From an uncultured Verrucomicrobiales bacterium (GTDB lineage Bacteria; Verrucomicrobiota; Verrucomicrobiia; Verrucomicrobiales; Akkermansiaceae), in NCBI GenBank assembly GCA_937893015.1, contig CALBJX010000038.1, forward strand, positions 1-8,534: a DNA stretch of 8,534 bases. The letters run 5' to 3'. The notes under the pieces are model-generated. The model was not told where the DNA came from. It worked only from the letters and a program-made list of their open reading frames with translations, and searched no databases. Position 1 is the stretch's first letter; every line of letters starts with the position of its first letter. The position numbers were made by a program, and so were the translations under genes. Shown here one piece after another: positions 5,217-8,534 of the stretch.

Positions 5217-6704
5217 TCAGCCGCGGTTCTTCAGCTGCGGGAAGAGGATAATGTCGCGGATGGAGGACGCCCCCGTGAGCAGCATGCAGAGGCGGTCGAT
5301 GCCGATGCCGATGCCGCCCGCGCTGGGCATGCCGGATTCGAGAGTCTGCACGAAGTCGTAGTCAATCTTCTGCGTCTCCTCGCCCGCCTGATGCTTCAGG
5401 CGTTCCAGCTGTTCCACGGGGTCGTTCTGCTCGGAGTAACCGGGGCAGAGCTCCTGGCCGTTCATCACCAGCTCGAACACGTCCACCACCTCGGGATTCT
5501 CGGGGTTGGCCTTGGCCAAGGGCACAAGGTCGCGGGCGACGTGGCAGACGAAGAGCGGGTTGGCCTGCTTCTCTTCCACCAGCTTCTCGTACACCTGCTG
5601 CGTGACGGCGGTATCATCCAGTTCCTCGCCGATTTGGATGTGCAGCTCATTCTCCGCGCGATCGCGGCGCTGCTCGGGCGTGAGGTCGAACCAATCGGCA
5701 CCCGCCACTTCCTTCACCAAATCGTTGTAGTCCGCGCGGCGCCAGGGGCGCGTCAGGTCCACCGTCCAGCGGAGGTTGCCCTCGTCGTCGTACTGGTCGA
5801 ACTTCAGCGTGCCGAAAATCTTCTCGGCGACGGAGGTAATCATCTCCTCCATCATGTCGGCCATGGTCTCGTAGTCACCGCCGGCTTCATAGACCTCCAG
5901 CACGGTGAACTCCGGGTTGTGGCGGCGGTCCACACCCTCGTTGCGGAAGTTGCGGTTAAGCTCGAACACCTTGGGGAAACCGCCCACCAGCAGACGCTTC
6001 AGGAAGAGCTCGGGCGCAATGCGGAGCGTCACGGGCTTCTTGAGCGCGTTGTAGTAGGATTCAAACGGCTTGGCAGCGGCACCGCCCGCCACATCTTGCA
6101 GCATGGGGGTCTCCACCTCCAGGAAACCGCGGTCGGTCAGGTACTTGCGCACCTCTTGGATGATGAGGGAACGCTTCACGAAGCGGTCCGCGCTGTCGGC
6201 GTTGCTCATGAGGTCCATGTGGCGCTTGCGGTAGCGCATGTCGGCATCCGCGAGACCGTGGAACTTGTCGGGCATGGGGCGCAGGGCTTTAGAAAGAACC
6301 TTGAAGCTCGCGATGCGCACGCTGGGCTCACCCGTGCGGGTGATGAAGGTTTCGCCCTCCACACCGACCCAGTCGCCGCGCTCCAACAGCTTCCAGAGTG
6401 CCCACGCCTCCTCGGAGACAGCCTTGCGGGTGAGCATGCACTGGATGGAGCCGCGCACATCACCGATGGTGAAGAACTGCGTCTTGCCCATGTCGCGCAG
6501 GCCGATGATGCGGCCGATAAGCTTCACCTGTTTACCCTCCGCGAAATCAGCCTTGATTTCCGCCGCGTTGGTGGTGACATCGAAACGGCCGCCGTAGGGA
6601 TTAACCCCGAGGGCGCGAATCTTGTCCACCTTCTCACGGCGCACGGCAATCAGCTCTTCCTCGGAAGAGCCCGGAGCGTTATTGACAGGTTGCGTATCGG
6701 ACAT
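5217..6704 (-). CDS. lysS: Lysyl-tRNA synthetase, class II
   Basis: Charges tRNA-Lys with lysine using ATP in the cytoplasm; essential for translation. At 495 residues it has the normal length for bacterial class II LysRS. The N-terminal OB-fold anticodon-binding domain covers about 58-137 (VKLIGRIIGLRDMG onwards). Catalytic motif 1 ends in GFLEVETPML (193-202), followed by VAGGAAAKPF. Motif 2 is FRNEGVDRRHNPEFTVLE (253-270) and motif 3 is GIGIGIDRLCMLLTG (464-478). LRIAPELFLKRLLVGGF (227-243) is also diagnostic. Two normally conserved stretches are unusual: CHVARDLVPLAK replaces the common HPxExSPLAK form, and GQELCPGYSEQNDP (416-429) replaces the common GxExANxYSELNDP form near the lysine pocket. 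These look like lineage differences, not damage. The ATG at 6704 is supported by a TATAAT just upstream. Repeat copy E and a strong terminator follow the stop. Confidence 0.97.
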   Translation of the reverse strand: MSDTQPVNNAPGSSEEELIAVRREKVDKIRALGVNPYGGRFDVTTNAAEIKADFAEGKQVKLIGRIIGLRDMGKTQFFTIGDVRGSIQCMLTRKAVSEEAWALWKLLERGDWVGVEGETFITRTGEPSVRIASFKVLSKALRPMPDKFHGLADADMRYRKRHMDLMSNADSADRFVKRSLIIQEVRKYLTDRGFLEVETPMLQDVAGGAAAKPFESYYNALKKPVTLRIAPELFLKRLLVGGFPKVFELNRNFRNEGVDRRHNPEFTVLEVYEAGGDYETMADMMEEMITSVAEKIFGTLKFDQYDDEGNLRWTVDLTRPWRRADYNDLVKEVAGADWFDLTPEQRRDRAENELHIQIGEELDDTAVTQQVYEKLVEEKQANPLFVCHVARDLVPLAKANPENPEVVDVFELVMNGQELCPGYSEQNDPVEQLERLKHQAGEETQKIDYDFVQTLESGMPSAGGIGIGIDRLCMLLTGASSIRDIILFPQLKNRG

Positions 6705-6713
6705 AGTGCGCGA

Positions 6714-6742
6714 ATTATACGCAGATTCGCGCGAATTTCCAG
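6714..6742 (-). promoter_or_regulatory. lysS promoter, near-leaderless
   Basis: A perfect TATAAT (-10) lies at 6719-6714 on the minus strand, with a weak CTGGAA 17 bp upstream (6742-6737). Nine nucleotides separate the -10 box from the ATG at 6704, so the start point, probably the A at 6707, leaves about three leader bases. The spacer carries the 12-bp palindrome ATTCGCGCGAAT (6725-6736). GCGCGAATT occurs twice, at 6708-6716 and 6730-6738, two helical turns apart. These could be an operator overlapping the promoter. Confidence 0.7.
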
Positions 6743-6780
6743 CCTAAAGTAGCAGGAATGAATGAAAATCGACGTTTATC

Positions 6781-6995
6781 AAAAGTTGGAGGTTGGAGGG
6801 CGGAGGTTGGAAGTGTTGAAATTTGTGCGGCTGACGCCGCAAAGTTAACACGCAACGCAGAGCGCACGCAACGGCTTAGGATAGAAGCTGCAGCATGTGT
6901 TTTGCGTTGTCTTATTCCCCCGCGAACGAAGCAAGCCTAACTCTGTACTTCCAACTTCCGACTTCCGACTTCCGACTTTCAACTTTACTTGACAC
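6781..6995. repeat. Heptamer-bounded intergenic element, copy B (divergent family)
   Basis: Same layout as copy A with different heptamers. Left array: four units around GGTTGGA at 6784-6811. Right array: ACTTCCA, three ACTTCCG, ACTTTCA, ACTTTA at 6947-6987. The arrays are inverted relative to each other. Inside, a TGCGGC/GCCGCA hairpin (6826-6841) follows GAAATTT, as in A. CGCGAACGAAGCAAGCCTAACTC (6921-6943) parallels the GCGAGCGTAGCGAGCGGAACTC of A. The centre (6846-6912) differs from A and has no GTCTGAC hairpin. The right edge carries TTGACA (6989-6994). It fills most of the 327-bp gap between lysS and the divergent operon. Confidence 0.75.
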
Positions 6996-7031
6996 AAATC
7001 CTCCTTGACGGCAGGGAAGGAATGCGCGAAG

Positions 7032-7412
7032 ATGGAGGACGTGAAAATTCTTTCCTTTCTCCCTGTTTTTTGCGTGCTTGCTGCGGCTGCTTGGCTGCCG
7101 ATGAGCGGCTGTGCGCCCAAGACCACTGACCCGGAGCAGCTGCGCACCATCCATGAACAGAATGCCCAACTGCGCAGCGAAATCGCGCAGATGCAGGGGC
7201 TCATCAAAGAAGCAGGTGAGGATGTGCCCAACCTCAACGAACAGATTGCCGACAAGGAGGCAGAGATTACCGCCGCCATCCGCGAGCTCGATGAGCTCGA
7301 CGGCAAGGAAACCGATATGCGCTTGCGCGTCATTGAGCTCCAAGACCGCTTGGATGCCTTCCGCGCCTCCTTCCGCATGATGCAGAACGAAATCGCCAAC
7401 CGCCAGCAGTGA
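7032..7412 (+). CDS. Predicted coiled-coil lipoprotein, unknown function
   Basis: I do not recognise a specific family. From the ATG at 7032 the product has 126 residues. A hydrophobic signal segment (about 6-22) is followed by a lipobox-like PMSGC with Cys27 as the probable lipidated residue. From about 35 to 125 it is rich in Glu, Gln, Leu and Ile in heptad-like spacing (LRTIHEQNAQLRSEIAQM onward), expected to be a long coiled coil. The likely destination is an envelope membrane, facing the periplasm. The ATG is preferred over an in-frame TTG at 7005 because GGAAGGA (7015-7021) lies at usable distance; the TTG start would add nine residues and more positive charge before the signal segment, so it is not excluded. 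It starts an operon with the next gene, overlapping it by one base (TGATG). Sequestration with a coiled-coil membrane partner suggests a shared complex. Confidence 0.8.
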   Translation: MEDVKILSFLPVFCVLAAAAWLPMSGCAPKTTDPEQLRTIHEQNAQLRSEIAQMQGLIKEAGEDVPNLNEQIADKEAEITAAIRELDELDGKETDMRLRVIELQDRLDAFRASFRMMQNEIANRQQ

Positions 7413-8485
7413 TGAACGAGACCCCCGACACACACACCGAAGAGAAAACGGAAGAAATGCCGTTCATCACCCCTGCCCGCCCGCAGCCGGCAGAAGAAAC
7501 GCCTGCGCCCGAGGAAACTCCCGCAGAGGAAACGTCTGCGCCCGAGGAAACTCCCGCAGAGGAAACGACGTCCCCCGCCGAAGCCGCACCCGAGACAACG
7601 GAAACAGCCACCGACGCCCCCGAGGAAGCCGCGGACAAAACGCCCGTCAAGCCCAGGAAGGACCGCGCAGGGCTGGTGCTGGACTGTCTGCTGGTGCTGC
7701 TTCTTGCCGGGGCCCTGGGTGGCGGCGCATGGTACCTGAACCACGAGCTTGCGCCATACCGCGTGCCGAGTCCCATGGAAATGGCGGCCCGGGAGCATGT
7801 CGATCTCTGCAAGCAACGCGAATCGTTGCAGGAAGCAGCCTACCACGCTGATGAACAGCTGCACCTGCGCAAGCGGCTCTCCAACCTTGCCATGCGCAGC
7901 AGCGAGCTGCAACGCCGCATCGCCGAGAAAAAGCAAATCATCGAGACAACCCACCAAAAGGTGCTTGCCGTGCAGCATGACATCCGCCAAGAGGACAAAA
8001 GTTTCCGCACCGTTGCCAAGGGCTTGCTGCCCGGCATGAGCATCGGTACGGCCACGACCACCACGGGCAAGACCTACCACAACGCCGTCATCCGCCGCAT
8101 GGAAGGCGGTCGCATCACTCTGCGCATGCCCGAAGGCCAAACAACCTTCCCCGTCAACCAGCTGGTGAAGGACAACCTGCCCGACCTTGCTCGCTACGCC
8201 TTCGGTCAGGCGGACATGGTGGACATGAGCGATTTTGAGGTGACAGCAGACCAACCGAAGCCCAAAGTGCGCAAGGGGAAGCTCATCACCGCCCAAGTTC
8301 CAGCCAAAGAGGCGAGCAACGCGCCCAAAGACTATGAACCTGCAGCAGGAGCCCCCGTCGTCGACACGGATGCCAACAAAACCTCCACATGGACGGGTGA
8401 GGGCGAAGACAGCCCCGAAGACAGCGCTCCCGCAGGTACATGGAAAGCTCCCGAGGGAGAATTGCCGTTCGGTGCCGCCCGATAA
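7412..8485 (+). CDS. Single-pass membrane protein with acidic N-terminus, coiled coil and SH3-like module
   Basis: Unrecognised as a whole; 357 residues from the ATG at 7412. Residues 1-75 are acidic and rich in Pro, Glu and Thr, with an 11-residue duplication (ETPAPEETPAE). Basic PVKPRKDR (78-85) precedes one membrane helix (about 86-108, ending GGGAWYL). By the positive-inside rule the acidic tail is cytoplasmic and the rest periplasmic. Residues 126-200 look like a coiled coil. Residues 206-265 (GKTYHNAVIRRMEGGRITLRMPEGQTTFPVNQL) resemble small beta-barrel modules seen in many Verrucomicrobiota and Planctomycetota proteins. The C-terminus from about 275 is low complexity and probably disordered. 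The start codon overlaps the lipoprotein gene's stop (TGATG), indicating translational coupling; a GTG at 7409 would add one residue. The final stop base is also the first base of repeat copy D. Confidence 0.82.
   Translation: MNETPDTHTEEKTEEMPFITPARPQPAEETPAPEETPAEETSAPEETPAEETTSPAEAAPETTETATDAPEEAADKTPVKPRKDRAGLVLDCLLVLLLAGALGGGAWYLNHELAPYRVPSPMEMAAREHVDLCKQRESLQEAAYHADEQLHLRKRLSNLAMRSSELQRRIAEKKQIIETTHQKVLAVQHDIRQEDKSFRTVAKGLLPGMSIGTATTTTGKTYHNAVIRRMEGGRITLRMPEGQTTFPVNQLVKDNLPDLARYAFGQADMVDMSDFEVTADQPKPKVRKGKLITAQVPAKEASNAPKDYEPAAGAPVVDTDANKTSTWTGEGEDSPEDSAPAGTWKAPEGELPFGAAR
7497..7562 (+). repeat. 33-bp tandem duplication in the membrane protein gene
   Basis: Two adjacent 33-bp units (7497-7529 and 7530-7562) differ at one base and encode ETPAPEETPAE and ETSAPEETPAE. 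The length is a multiple of three, so the frame is preserved. The duplication lies in the predicted cytoplasmic disordered tail, where length changes would be tolerated. Confidence 0.9.
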
Positions 8486-8534
8486 ATGAGCAGTTTGTCG
8501 AACTGAATGTACGAAGTACGATGTACGATGTACG
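8485..8534. repeat. Heptamer-array repeat, copy D (partial, at window edge)
   Basis: These 50 bases are the reverse complement of 1990-2039 with one mismatch. They comprise the flank with CAGTTTGTCGAACTG (8491-8505) and then GTACGAA, GTACGAT, GTACGAT and GTACG (8509-8534). It is therefore the right end of an A-type element in inverted orientation, running off the window. If it matches A, the GTCTGAC terminator should lie about 40-70 bp beyond the end and would serve the operon ending at 8485. Confidence 0.92.

Noticed and set aside
5391..6752. Plus-strand open frame of 453 codons opposite lysS
   Set aside because: Antisense shadow of lysS; the lysS motifs and promoter settle the coding strand.
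6758..6940. 60-codon plus-strand frame
   Set aside because: Almost all of it is repeat copy B, whose heptamers and hairpin explain the sequence.
6845..8296. Minus-strand open frame of 483 codons opposite the two-gene operon
   Set aside because: It crosses copy B and both plus-strand genes. The plus strand has a signal peptide, a membrane helix and TGATG coupling; the minus frame shows low-complexity Gly/Arg/Ser stretches only.

Overview
The window reads as a GC-rich bacterial chromosome segment. Its ends both fall inside copies of the same dispersed repeat, which is how contigs often break, so it may be a whole contig. Three housekeeping genes are clear: malQ (GH77 4-alpha-glucanotransferase), a long type III glutamine synthetase (glnN), and lysS (class II lysyl-tRNA synthetase). 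The type III synthetase, weak or absent Shine-Dalgarno sequences, heptamer-rich intergenic repeats, and a small beta-rich module of a kind I associate with Verrucomicrobiota and their relatives together suggest a PVC-group bacterium, perhaps a gut Verrucomicrobiota. That placement is inference; no rRNA gene is present.

Layout. Positions 1-52 hold the end of repeat copy C, which supplies the malQ stop codon. malQ (43-1779, minus) follows, then a complete repeat copy A (1841-2039) and a run of perfect hairpins behind glnN (2112-4217, minus). The region 4218-4595 is the control region of glnN. It has a textbook sigma-54 -24/-12 promoter, an AT-rich inverted repeat, and three copies of a TACAwwTTTGTAA site at enhancer distance. 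A strong terminator there belongs to the next gene, a small exported protein with Arg/Glu-rich 12-residue repeats (4596-4904, minus). A gene-free stretch (4905-5216) carries AT tracts and the lysS terminator, which lies in a decayed repeat copy E. lysS (5217-6704, minus) has a perfect TATAAT only 9 nt before its ATG. Repeat copy B (6781-6995) separates it from a divergent two-gene operon (7032-8485, plus): a coiled-coil lipoprotein and a single-pass membrane protein with a coiled coil. Repeat copy D (8485-8534) begins on that operon's last stop codon base.

The most interesting content is non-coding. One is the sigma-54 control region of glnN with an enhancer motif I cannot assign. The other is a family of roughly 200-bp elements bounded by inverted arrays of 7-bp repeats. 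They sit at the 3' ends of four transcription units, and at least two copies (A and E) carry a GTCTGAC-stem terminator cassette.
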